The notes under the pieces were generated by a model. That model ran no database searches, was not told where the DNA came from, and worked only from the letters and a program-made list of their open reading frames with translations. From the NCBI RefSeq assembly GCF_003399645.1, contig NZ_NBXD01000018.1, positions 54,455-118,454 of the forward strand: DNA of 64,000 nucleotides, in the 5' to 3' direction. Each line of letters opens with the position of its first letter. Position 1 is the stretch's first letter. The stretch comes from Subtercola boreus. Its GTDB lineage: Bacteria > Actinomycetota > Actinomycetes > Actinomycetales > Microbacteriaceae. The translations under genes and the position numbers were made by a program. Below are positions 18,501 to 25,141 of this stretch, in pieces.

Positions 18501-18988
18501 CCATCGGCCTCGCGCTCGATCTCGACGTCGGTCGGCAGGAAGGTGGCCGGACGGTGGTGCTGCGGCCAGTTGAACTCGACCCCGCCCGAGATCCAGGGGC
18601 CCGCCAGGCCGACGAGCGCGGGCTTGATGACGTTGTTGCGGTAGAAGAAGTCGTAGCCCGCGACCTTGTCGTACCCGATGTGGATGCGGCCGCCGAGTTC
18701 GGGCAGCACGACAACCCGCAGCCACTCGTTCTCGAGGTGGATGGCCTGCCACTCGTGGGGCGCCTTGGTCTGGCTGATGCGTTCGTGGAAGGGCAGCGGG
18801 TACACCCGGCCGCTCGAACCCTGGTAGACCCTCTGCTCGAGGAACGCAGGGAGCGTGTCAGGCTCGCCCGGCAGGTAGGTGTCGATGACCAACGGCTCCG
18901 ACCAGCAGGCCACACCGTCTTCAGACAGCTCCGCCGGAACCGCGGGGAGATCGATGCGGGAGTCGTCGGTGGCCTCGTCGGTGAGCAT
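15572..18988 (-). CDS. DUF5107 - tetratricopeptide repeat protein
   Basis: Very large cytoplasmic protein (1138 residues), first gene of the sugar operon. Residues ~1-400 are a DUF5107 domain with a mutarotase-like beta-sandwich pattern: ENEWLRVVVLPELGGRIHIG, GGVEFNWPQHHRP, and the WWANVAAAV and GGYDHGRGAGFVHW blocks. Residues ~480-1138 are arrays of Ala-rich tetratricopeptide helices (LLGRALVLQGRETEAREIF, ARCYSAALELSPDDAKLWFE). Family members sit in sugar-catabolic loci. The carbohydrate-binding fold suggests it acts on or senses an oligosaccharide or sugar phosphate, but no reaction is established to my knowledge. TAATCT 6 bases ahead of the ATG supports the start. Confidence 0.85.
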   Translation of the reverse strand: MLTDEATDDSRIDLPAVPAELSEDGVACWSEPLVIDTYLPGEPDTLPAFLEQRVYQGSSGRVYPLPFHERISQTKAPHEWQAIHLENEWLRVVVLPELGGRIHIGYDKVAGYDFFYRNNVIKPALVGLAGPWISGGVEFNWPQHHRPATFLPTDVEIEREADGSVTVWCSDHDPFSRMKGMHGIRLRPGSSLIEARVRLYNRTPETQTFLWWANVAAAVDDTYQSFFPVDVDFVADHAKRAIATFPAVDGSYYGVDYPARRTPDRPDGDRLDWYRNIPVPTSYMVTNTADDFFGGYDHGRGAGFVHWADRHLAPGKKQWTWGNEAFGQAWDANLTDSDGPYVELMAGAYTDNQPDFSFLAPGETKTFSQYWYPIRSIGPVQQATREVAVRLDVLAEEGLAEEGVAAAGAERTRMRLGVVVTSPQRGLTLRVVNAAGEELVRHSVDLDPGSPFLSTFSVPGAHPGGSVVLSVERDGRELLRTRTRESGDGAIPPVSAAEPAQPGEIETLEELFLTGLYLHQYRHATRLPEPYWREALRRDPFDVRSNTALAARMLWAGSFAEAELLLRNAIARLTARVPNPAEGEAHFLLGRALVLQGRETEAREIFEKAAWNAAWRTPARFALAQLAARAGDLRAAEENARAALRFDPEHLQAAALLASVLLDGGREPEAAELLERTLSFDALDQWTRVLAAQPHTTDAPTLLDVALEFRDAGSPRRALETLAEAAEAARSTALGQVQVAPLVHYHRASLLSAQGDERAAAEARAAARRADRRFTLASRLADVSVLREAAEADAHDELAAALLGNWYYDKRRYDDAERWWQRAVRTEHPCGATDPAPRAATLTMVHRNLAIAAYNVSGDADSARACYSAALELSPDDAKLWFESDQLDKRLGVSDADRLAALEPRLELVLERDDLSVAFAELLTGAGRASEALDLLASRRFQPWEGGEGQTLTAWENATVALAEASLADGALERAARWAESSIHTPAGLGEARHFLANAARLYLLRGDIAEAAGRAGDADEAWSMAAAFTGDFQSMSTRAFSDQTVYSIVAFTRLGRSTEAEALTAGLRRHVDELASQPAVIDYFATSLPTMLLFTDDPQAARDREVALLRDQLRALLHPTPRRAKTPAGTHTEKGTP

Positions 18989-18994
18989 GTAGTC

Positions 18995-19000
18995 AGATTA
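18995..19000 (-). promoter_or_regulatory. -10 hexamer TAATCT of the sugar operon (leaderless type)
   Basis: Minus-strand TAATCT, 6 bases before the DUF5107-TPR start codon. It drives the five-gene sugar operon running down to 10935. The direct repeats at 19038-19055 lie about 40-55 bases upstream of it, where an AraC-type activator would contact polymerase. Confidence 0.5.
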
Positions 19001-19037
19001 GGCGGATGTCGACGGCCGCCGATATGCACAATTCCAC

Positions 19038-19055
19038 GACAAAACTAGACAAAAC
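19038..19055. promoter_or_regulatory. direct repeat GACAAAAC x2, probable AraC-type operator
   Basis: GACAAAAC at 19038-19045 and again at 19048-19055, exactly 10 bases apart start to start, i.e. on one face of the helix. They lie in the divergent gap between the sugar operon and its AraC-family regulator. Paired same-direction half-sites are the usual target of AraC proteins, whose two helix-turn-helix units bind successive major grooves. Confidence 0.55.
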
Positions 19056-19080
19056 GCTTATTCGTCACCATCATGGTCGA

Positions 19081-19947
19081 ATGTCGATCGCCGAGGGTTT
19101 TCCGGGCCAGCGCCTCCGCGTGCTTCCGCGGCCGATCATCACCGAGGCGTTGCAGCAACCGGGTACGTCGCACCTGGTGGCCACCGACTGCGGCTATTTT
19201 CCCGAGGCACGGGCGCACGGGATGTCGCGGGCGAGGCCCATCGAGCAGGCCGTCATTCTCATCTGTACGAACGGTCGCGGGTGGTGCCGCGTCGATGACA
19301 CGCAGCATTCGGTCGCAGAGAACCAGGTGGTCGTCATTCCCCCCGGCACCCAGCACGCCTACGGAAGCGATGCGACCGACCCGTGGACGCTGTGGTGGCT
19401 GCACGTCGACGGTCGTGACCTGCCCGAGTTCCTCACCGCCGCTCGCATGACCTCATCGGCACCGGTGCGCACGCTGGCCAACACCTACCGCGTGGTCGAG
19501 CTCGTCGAGGAGGTGTTGCAGCAGATGGAGGGCGACATCTCGACGGCGAGCCTGCTCGCGGCCTCCGGAGCCGCCTGGCATCTGCTCGCCGTGCTCGCCT
19601 CCAGCGCCACGTCGGCACGATCGCGTAACACCGTCGTCGACGAAGCGCGGGACTACCTGCGCAGCCATCTCACCGAGCGTGTGTCGGTCGCGGAGCTGGC
19701 AGCGCGGGCTTCCCTCAGCCCCTCGCATTTCGCGGCTCTCTTCAAAGAACACGTCGGCTTTCCTGTGCTGCAGTACCAGACCCAATTGCGCATGGCGCGG
19801 GCCCGTGAGCTGCTCGACACCACCAGTCTGCCGGTGGCCCGCATCGCGAACGCCGTCGGCTATCGCGATGAGTTCTACTTCTCAAGGCAGTTTCGATCTG
19901 TGCACGGCACGACGGCTCTTCGGTACCGCGCCCAGCACAAGGGCTGA
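19081..19947 (+). CDS. AraC-family transcriptional regulator
   Basis: 288-residue regulator. The N-terminal cupin-like sensor (~30-130) contains AVILICTNGRGWCRVDDTQ and VVIPPGTQHAYGSD, as in AraC arabinose-binding domains. The C-terminal ~100 residues carry two helix-turn-helix units: VSVAELAARASLSPSHFAAL and ARIANAVGYRDEFYFSRQFR, ending with the family signature. Divergent from the sugar ABC/DUF5107 operon, so it very probably controls it in response to the imported sugar. ATG 19081 is preferred; ATGs at 19006 and 19024 would extend it across the operator-like repeats. Confidence 0.9.
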   Translation: MSIAEGFPGQRLRVLPRPIITEALQQPGTSHLVATDCGYFPEARAHGMSRARPIEQAVILICTNGRGWCRVDDTQHSVAENQVVVIPPGTQHAYGSDATDPWTLWWLHVDGRDLPEFLTAARMTSSAPVRTLANTYRVVELVEEVLQQMEGDISTASLLAASGAAWHLLAVLASSATSARSRNTVVDEARDYLRSHLTERVSVAELAARASLSPSHFAALFKEHVGFPVLQYQTQLRMARARELLDTTSLPVARIANAVGYRDEFYFSRQFRSVHGTTALRYRAQHKG

Positions 19948-19988
19948 TCGTCACTCCCCGGCCGCGTTCGAGCCGTCAGAGCGCCGCT

Positions 19989-19994
19989 TAGACT
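19989..19994 (+). promoter_or_regulatory. -10 hexamer TAGACT upstream of fbiC
   Basis: TAGACT followed by 7 bases and then an ATG at 20002. The spacing predicts transcription starting at or next to that ATG, so the short ORF there would be read leaderless ahead of fbiC. Confidence 0.5.
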
Positions 19995-20001
19995 TGTCCC
20001 G

Positions 20002-20028
20002 ATGTTCTCCTCTCCGGTTGACCTGTGA
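20002..20028 (+). CDS. 8-codon leader ORF (MFSSPVDL) coupled to fbiC
   Basis: ATG TTC TCC TCT CCG GTT GAC CTG TGA, starting 7 bases after the TAGACT box. Its stop codon overlaps the GTG start of fbiC in the string GTGA. No Shine-Dalgarno sequence precedes the fbiC GTG, so ribosomes finishing this ORF would be the natural source of initiation there. The peptide has no Trp, His or similar run, so a classic attenuator is unlikely; simple translational coupling is favoured. Confidence 0.45.
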   Translation: MFSSPVDL

Positions 20029-22382
20029 ACACGGGCGATGCCCTCACCGCTGTTCGTTCGGGCGTGTACCCCGACCCGGTGACCGCCGAGGCGCTCCTTC
20101 ACGCGCGAGGCGCCGAACTCGACGAGCTTCTCGCTGTGGCCGGCAGGCTCAGAGACGAGGGCCTGGAACGGGCGGGACGACCCGGGGTCATCACCTACTC
20201 CCGCAAGGTCTTCATCCCACTGACGCACCTCTGCCAGGACAGATGCCACTACTGCGTCTTCGTACAGTCCCCCGGCAGTCTCGCGCGGGCGGGAATCGCG
20301 CCCTACCTCTCGACCGACGACGTGCTGCAGATCGCCCGGCAGGGCGCGGCGATGGGCTGCAAGGAGGCGCTGTTCACGCTCGGTGACCGGCCGGAGAACC
20401 GGTGGCCCACCGCGAGGGACTGGCTTGACGAACACGGCTACGAGTCGACGATCGACTACGTCCGTGACATGGCCGAACGGGTTCTGGTGGAGACAGGACT
20501 GTTGCCGCACCTGAACCCCGGCGTGATGACACCGGCCGAGCTGGCGTCGTTGAAGCGCGTCGCGCCCTCGATGGGGATGATGCTGGAGACGACCGCGACA
20601 CGGCTGTGGTCGGAGAAGGGCGAGGCGCACTTCGGCTCGCCCGACAAGGAGCCGGCCGTTCGGCTCCGGGTGCTCGACGACGCCGGGCGTCTGAAGATCC
20701 CGTTCACCACGGGGGTGCTCGTCGGAATCGGCGAGACGCCCGCCGAGCGGGTCGACGCGATGTTCGCCATCCGGGCCTCCGCGGCCGAGCACGGGCACGT
20801 TCAAGAGACCATCGTGCAGAACTTCCGCGCGAAGGATTCGACCGCCATGAGGGGCGCCGGCGACCTCGCGACCGACGAGTACGTCGCAGCCGTGGCCGTC
20901 ACCCGGCTGGTGCTGGGGGCGGATGCACGGCTGCAGGCACCGCCGAACCTCACCGATTCGGCAGAACTCGAGCTGTTGATCCGCGCCGGGATCGATGACT
21001 GGGGCGGCGTGAGCCCCCTCACCCCCGACCACGTGAACCCCGAACGGCCGTGGCCGGAGATCGACGAACTGGCCCGCCTCACCGCGGCCGGCGGCTACGC
21101 GCTCAGGGAACGACTGACGACCCACCCGCACTACATCCGGGAAGGCGCACCCTGGCTCGACCCCGCTGTGCTGCCGTTCGTTCGAGCCCTGGCCGACAGT
21201 GCCGGGCTCGCTCGCGACGAGGGCACCCCTCTACAACCGGCACGTCTGCAGGGCACGGGTGCAGGCAGTTCAGCGTTCGGGAGGGTGCACGTCACAGTGC
21301 GCTCGACGGTCTCGATGGCACTCGAACGTGCGGAACGCTCGCCGTCCGCCCTCGCTGACGCAGACCTCACGGCGCTCCTGCGTGCGACAGGAGCAGAGCT
21401 TGATGCGCTGGCCACCCTCGCCGACGAGCTCCGGAGCTCCCGGTTCGGCGCCACCGTCAGCTTCGTGATGAACCGGAACCTCGATTCATCGCTCGTCGGG
21501 GACACGGATGCCGGCAGGGGCGGCGGTCGCGCCGGCGGCCTGACGCTCGCCGACCTCGGCGCCCTGGCCTCCGAGGCCGCAGCGCTCGGGGCCACCGAGA
21601 TCTGCATGCAGGGGCTCGCCCGCCCCGAGCTGGGCGCGTCGGCATACCGCGATCTCGTTCGCGCCGTGGTCGACGCCCAGCCGACACTGCACCTGCACGC
21701 CTTCCGGCCGGTCGAACTCGCCGACGGAGCGGCCCGTTCGGGTCTCGCGCTGCCGGAGCACCTCGCCGCCCTGGCGGAGGCGGGGGTCGGCTCCGTACCC
21801 GGAACCGGGGCCCGCATCCTTGATGACCAGGTACGCCAGACGATGACCGGCGGCCGCGACATCCCGGTCGCCGAGTGGCTGGACATCATCACGGCTGCAC
21901 ACCGGGCGGGTCTTCGCTCCACCGCCACCATGATCTACGGGCACATCGAGAGAGCCGACCAGATCGTGGCGCACCTGCGCACCGTCGTTGCAGTGCAGGA
22001 GCAGACCGGCGGGTTCACCGAGTTCATTCCGATGCCGTTCGTTCCCGCCGAGCATCCCGCGATGCCCGCGCACCTCACGGGCCGAACCCCCAACCTCCGT
22101 CGGTCGCGGGCCGTCATCGCGGTCAGCCGGCTGGTGCTCGACGATCACATCGGCCACATCCAGGCCGCCTGGACCAAGCTCGGCCCAGCCGGTGCGCTTA
22201 CGGTGCTGAACGGCGGCGCTGACGACCTCGGCGGTGTGCTTCTGGACGGGTCGCTCAACCCGGCGGCCGGTGCCGAGTCCGGTCGCCAGTTGAGCGCAGA
22301 CGACGTGGCCGGGTACGCCCGGAGGCTCGGTCGAACGGCGTGGCAGCGTTCCACGCTCTACCGACCGATCGAAACGAGGTGA
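20025..22382 (+). CDS. fbiC: FO synthase FbiC (CofG-CofH fusion) with a CofH half lacking its Fe-S cysteines
   Basis: 785-residue two-domain protein of coenzyme F420 biosynthesis. FbiC condenses tyrosine with 5-amino-6-ribitylaminouracil (CofH half) and cyclises the product to the deazaflavin FO (CofG half), each half using a radical-SAM 4Fe-4S cluster. The CofG half (~50-380) is intact: TYSRKVFIPLTHLCQDRCHYC with Cys70, Cys74, Cys77, then MGMMLETTATRLW and ETIVQNFRAK. In the CofH half the expected C-x3-C-x2-C after VSFVMNRNL is replaced by SSLVGDTDAGRGGG (about residues 488-500), with no Cys nearby. Later CofH blocks persist: ATEICMQG, LHLHAFRPVEL, MIYGHIE, GGFTEFIPMPF. The protein may be CofG-only, needing a separate CofH. 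Confidence 0.88.
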   Translation: MNTGDALTAVRSGVYPDPVTAEALLHARGAELDELLAVAGRLRDEGLERAGRPGVITYSRKVFIPLTHLCQDRCHYCVFVQSPGSLARAGIAPYLSTDDVLQIARQGAAMGCKEALFTLGDRPENRWPTARDWLDEHGYESTIDYVRDMAERVLVETGLLPHLNPGVMTPAELASLKRVAPSMGMMLETTATRLWSEKGEAHFGSPDKEPAVRLRVLDDAGRLKIPFTTGVLVGIGETPAERVDAMFAIRASAAEHGHVQETIVQNFRAKDSTAMRGAGDLATDEYVAAVAVTRLVLGADARLQAPPNLTDSAELELLIRAGIDDWGGVSPLTPDHVNPERPWPEIDELARLTAAGGYALRERLTTHPHYIREGAPWLDPAVLPFVRALADSAGLARDEGTPLQPARLQGTGAGSSAFGRVHVTVRSTVSMALERAERSPSALADADLTALLRATGAELDALATLADELRSSRFGATVSFVMNRNLDSSLVGDTDAGRGGGRAGGLTLADLGALASEAAALGATEICMQGLARPELGASAYRDLVRAVVDAQPTLHLHAFRPVELADGAARSGLALPEHLAALAEAGVGSVPGTGARILDDQVRQTMTGGRDIPVAEWLDIITAAHRAGLRSTATMIYGHIERADQIVAHLRTVVAVQEQTGGFTEFIPMPFVPAEHPAMPAHLTGRTPNLRRSRAVIAVSRLVLDDHIGHIQAAWTKLGPAGALTVLNGGADDLGGVLLDGSLNPAAGAESGRQLSADDVAGYARRLGRTAWQRSTLYRPIETR

Positions 22383-23932
22383 CAGAACCCCGCGAGGGCC
22401 CGCCGTCGGCCCTGCCGGCCGGGCCGGCCCCGCTCGTCGACGTGCTCATCGTCGGGGCAGGATTCGCGGGTATCGGCATGGGGCTCCGCCTCGAACGGGA
22501 AGGGCGCCACTCCTTCACCATCATCGAGCGCGCGGGCAGCGTCGGAGGAACCTGGCGCGACAACACCTACCCGGGCGTGGCCTCCGACATCCCCTCGCAC
22601 CTGTATTCGTTCTCGTTCCGACAGAACCCGCGATGGAGTACCCGGTTCGCCGCCGGCCCCGAGATCCGCGCCTACCTCGAACAGTGCGTGCTCAAGGGAG
22701 GCCTTCTTCCCCACCTGCGGCTGAACACGGAACTGCTGCAAGCCGAGTGGAATCAGGATGAGGGCTGCTGGGAGGTGGAGACCACGAACGGTGTCTACGC
22801 CGCACGATCTCTGGTCGCCGCGGCCGGGCGGCTCTCCGAGCCGAAGATCCCCGCCATCCCGGGCCTCGATTCGTTCCCCGGGCCGCTCTTCCACACCAGT
22901 CGCTGGCCCGAGGGAATCGATCTCGAAGGCCTTCGTGTCGGTATCACCGGCACCGGCGCATCCGCCGTTCAGATCATCCCGCAGATCGCCGAGAAAGCTG
23001 CCGGACTCGTGGTCTTCCAGCGGAGCGCACCCTACGTCGTGCCCCGCCTGAACCGCCGCTACAGCGTCAGGGAGAGAGAACTCTTCGAGTCACGACCCGA
23101 CCTCCTGGAGGCATCCCGCGACCAGGCGTTCCGGCAGGCTGAGGCCGGTTTCCCCAGCCGCCTCGGCACGGAGCCCGACCTCAGCGACCAACGCGCACGG
23201 TGGCGCAACCACCTCGACGCGCAGGTGGAGGACCCGGCCCTTCGCCTCGCCCTCACGCCGGACTACGTCTTCGGCTGCAAACGGATCCTCGTCTCCGACG
23301 ACTACTACCCCGCCCTCACCCTGCCCGGTGTCACCCTGGAGACCTCGGCGCTGGTGTCGATAGAGGGACGCCGCGTCGCCGCCCGGAACGGCCGCAGCCA
23401 CGACATCGATGTGCTCATCCTCGCGACCGGATTCCACTCCACCCAGCAGCCGTTCGCCGGGCGTGTCACCGGCCGGGGCCGTGTGCTGCTCGCCGATCAC
23501 TGGTCGAACGGGATGACCGCGTTCGCCTCCACCGTCGTCAGCGGCTTTCCCAACCTCTTCATCATCGACGGCCCGAACGCGAGCCTCGGTCACAATTCGG
23601 CGATCCACATGATCGAGACACAGATCGACTACATCCTCGGTGCCCTCGACCACCTCGCTCGTCACCCCGGCACCGACCTCGACGTGACGGCCGAGGCGGA
23701 GGCCGCCTACTCCCGCTCGGTCGACGAGGCCGCTGCCCGAACCGTCTGGCTGACCGGTGGCTGTCGGAGCTGGTACGTCGACGAGCGGAGCAACCGCCTC
23801 ACCCTGCTCTGGCCGGGTCTCGCAGAATCCTTCCGAACCCAGAACGGGATCTTCGACCCGGCGCCGTTCGACCCGGCCCCGGCGCCCGGCCGCGGCGAAG
23901 CCGACACCACAACCCACACCCCGCACACCTAG
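22379..23932 (+). CDS. flavin-dependent monooxygenase, Baeyer-Villiger type
   Basis: 517-residue class B flavoprotein. The FAD-binding site is VLIVGAGFAGIGMG (G26-x-G28-x-x-G31). The Baeyer-Villiger fingerprint FPGPLFHTSRWP lies at 166-177 and the NADPH Rossmann motif VGITGTGASAVQ at about 186-197; the ILATGF motif also follows. Such enzymes insert oxygen into ketones or oxidise hetero-atoms. GTG 22379 overlaps the fbiC stop (GTGA), so the two are translated together. That is unusual, since this enzyme class uses FAD/NADPH and not F420. Substrate unknown. The last ~15 residues are a Pro/Thr tail. Confidence 0.92.
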   Translation: MTEPREGPPSALPAGPAPLVDVLIVGAGFAGIGMGLRLEREGRHSFTIIERAGSVGGTWRDNTYPGVASDIPSHLYSFSFRQNPRWSTRFAAGPEIRAYLEQCVLKGGLLPHLRLNTELLQAEWNQDEGCWEVETTNGVYAARSLVAAAGRLSEPKIPAIPGLDSFPGPLFHTSRWPEGIDLEGLRVGITGTGASAVQIIPQIAEKAAGLVVFQRSAPYVVPRLNRRYSVRERELFESRPDLLEASRDQAFRQAEAGFPSRLGTEPDLSDQRARWRNHLDAQVEDPALRLALTPDYVFGCKRILVSDDYYPALTLPGVTLETSALVSIEGRRVAARNGRSHDIDVLILATGFHSTQQPFAGRVTGRGRVLLADHWSNGMTAFASTVVSGFPNLFIIDGPNASLGHNSAIHMIETQIDYILGALDHLARHPGTDLDVTAEAEAAYSRSVDEAAARTVWLTGGCRSWYVDERSNRLTLLWPGLAESFRTQNGIFDPAPFDPAPAPGRGEADTTTHTPHT

Positions 23933-24360
23933 GGCGTGAGCAGCCCGTTCTCGTAGGCGTAGACGACGATCTGGGCGCGGCTCTGCAGCCACAGTTTGTT
24001 CAGGATGTTGCGCACATGCGTCTTGGTCGTGGCTTCGCTGATGTACGCCGCACCCGCGATGGCACTGTTGCTCAGCCCCTTGGCCGCGAGCAGGAAGATC
24101 TCCTGCTCGCGCGGCGAGAGCACCGCGATCGCGTCGACGGGCCGTGGACCGACTCCCGCGGGCGCCTCCTCGAACTCCGTGACGAGTCTCATCGTCGCTC
24201 CGGGGTGCACCACGCGGTCGCCCGCGTGCACGGCACGGATGGTCTGGAGCACGAACTCCGGAGTGGCATCCTTCGTCAGGAAGGCGGCGGCACCGTGCTT
24301 CATCGCCTGGAAGACGGCCCTCTCGCGCTGGATCGTGGTCAGGATGATGACCCGCCGGCC
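23929..24360 (-). pseudogene. LuxR/NarL-type response regulator remnant lacking the phospho-acceptor half
   Basis: The frame holds the second half of a receiver domain, from strand RRVIILTTIQRERAVFQAM through GAAAFLTKDATPEFVLQTIR, then an intact LuxR DNA-binding domain (LSPREQEIFLLAAKGLSNSA with ISEATTKTHVRNILNKL). The first half of the receiver, with the acidic pocket and phosphorylated Asp, is absent: the frame runs backwards directly into kinase-derived sequence at about 24340-24375. The best start left is ATG at 24303, giving 124 residues. The DNA-binding domain could still be made, but no phosphorylation control is possible. Ends convergently with the monooxygenase gene, overlapping by 4 bases. 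Confidence 0.8.
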
Positions 24361-25070
24361 GCCGGGTCTGGCGCCTGTGCGTCACCGGTGCTGGTGATCG
24401 ACAGGGCAAGACCCGGCCCCTCCCAACTGAAGGTGATCACGGCCGCGGGATGGGCGCCGCTGTGTCTGAGCGCATTCGTGAGGCTCTCCTGGATGGTGCG
24501 GTAGACCACCACCTGCCGGCTCGGCGTGAGCAGCTCTGGCGTGCCGAATTGCTCGGTCTCGATCGTCATTCCCGCCGCGGCCAGTCGACCCGTGAGCGCG
24601 GGCAGGTCCGCCAGGGTCGGCTGCGGCCTGTTCACGGCCTCATCCCGCAGACCCTCGATCAGTCCACGGAGGTCCAGCAGAGCCGAGCGGGCAGTGTCGG
24701 CGAACTCCCGGAGTGCGGTGTCGGTCGTCTCGGGTTTCGCCTCGCGAAGGAACCGTGCCCCGTCAGCGACCGCGACGGCGAGCTGAATGCCGACCACCAT
24801 CGCGTGGAGCAGCACAACCAGAAGACCGACCCACGTGACAAGGGTTCGAGCGCTCAGAGTGACCAAGAAGGCGACGAGGATGCTCGCGCCGGCGACCGGC
24901 CACGACGTCGCCTCCGGGGGCTCGAGCAACCCGATGAACTGCAACGCCGGCATGGTGAACACGATGGCCAGAGAGACCCAGGGCAGCGTGCTGGCCACGC
25001 CGATCGCGATCGCGTAGGGCGCGAGTCCGACGTAGAACGAGGCACCGTGCATGCGGCCGTCTTCGGCCAC
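24339..25070 (-). pseudogene. NarL-family sensor histidine kinase remnant without H-box
   Basis: 243-residue leftover of a sensor kinase. Four to five hydrophobic helices (YVGLAPYAIAIGVASTLPW, WVGLLVVLLHAMVVGIQLA) run straight into ADGARFLREAKPETTDTAL, the segment that in relatives follows the phosphorylated His. The H-box itself is missing. The ATPase domain starts normally (VVVYRTIQESLTNALRHSGA, N-box) but stops after LSITSTGDAQAPDPA, before the G-box, where it meets response-regulator sequence. Two internal deletions are therefore inferred. GTG start at 25070. Confidence 0.78.
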
Positions 25071-25141
25071 GATCCGCGGGCAGCGTGGGCAGTGGGTAGG
25101 CTGTGGTGCACTGACCGCGGCCGGGGAGGACTGTCAGCCGG

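Noticed and set aside
20025..22382. Loss of CofH cysteines as a frameshift artefact
   Set aside because: Conserved CofH text runs in one frame on both sides of the site with no compensating indels, and other frames give no cysteine motif.
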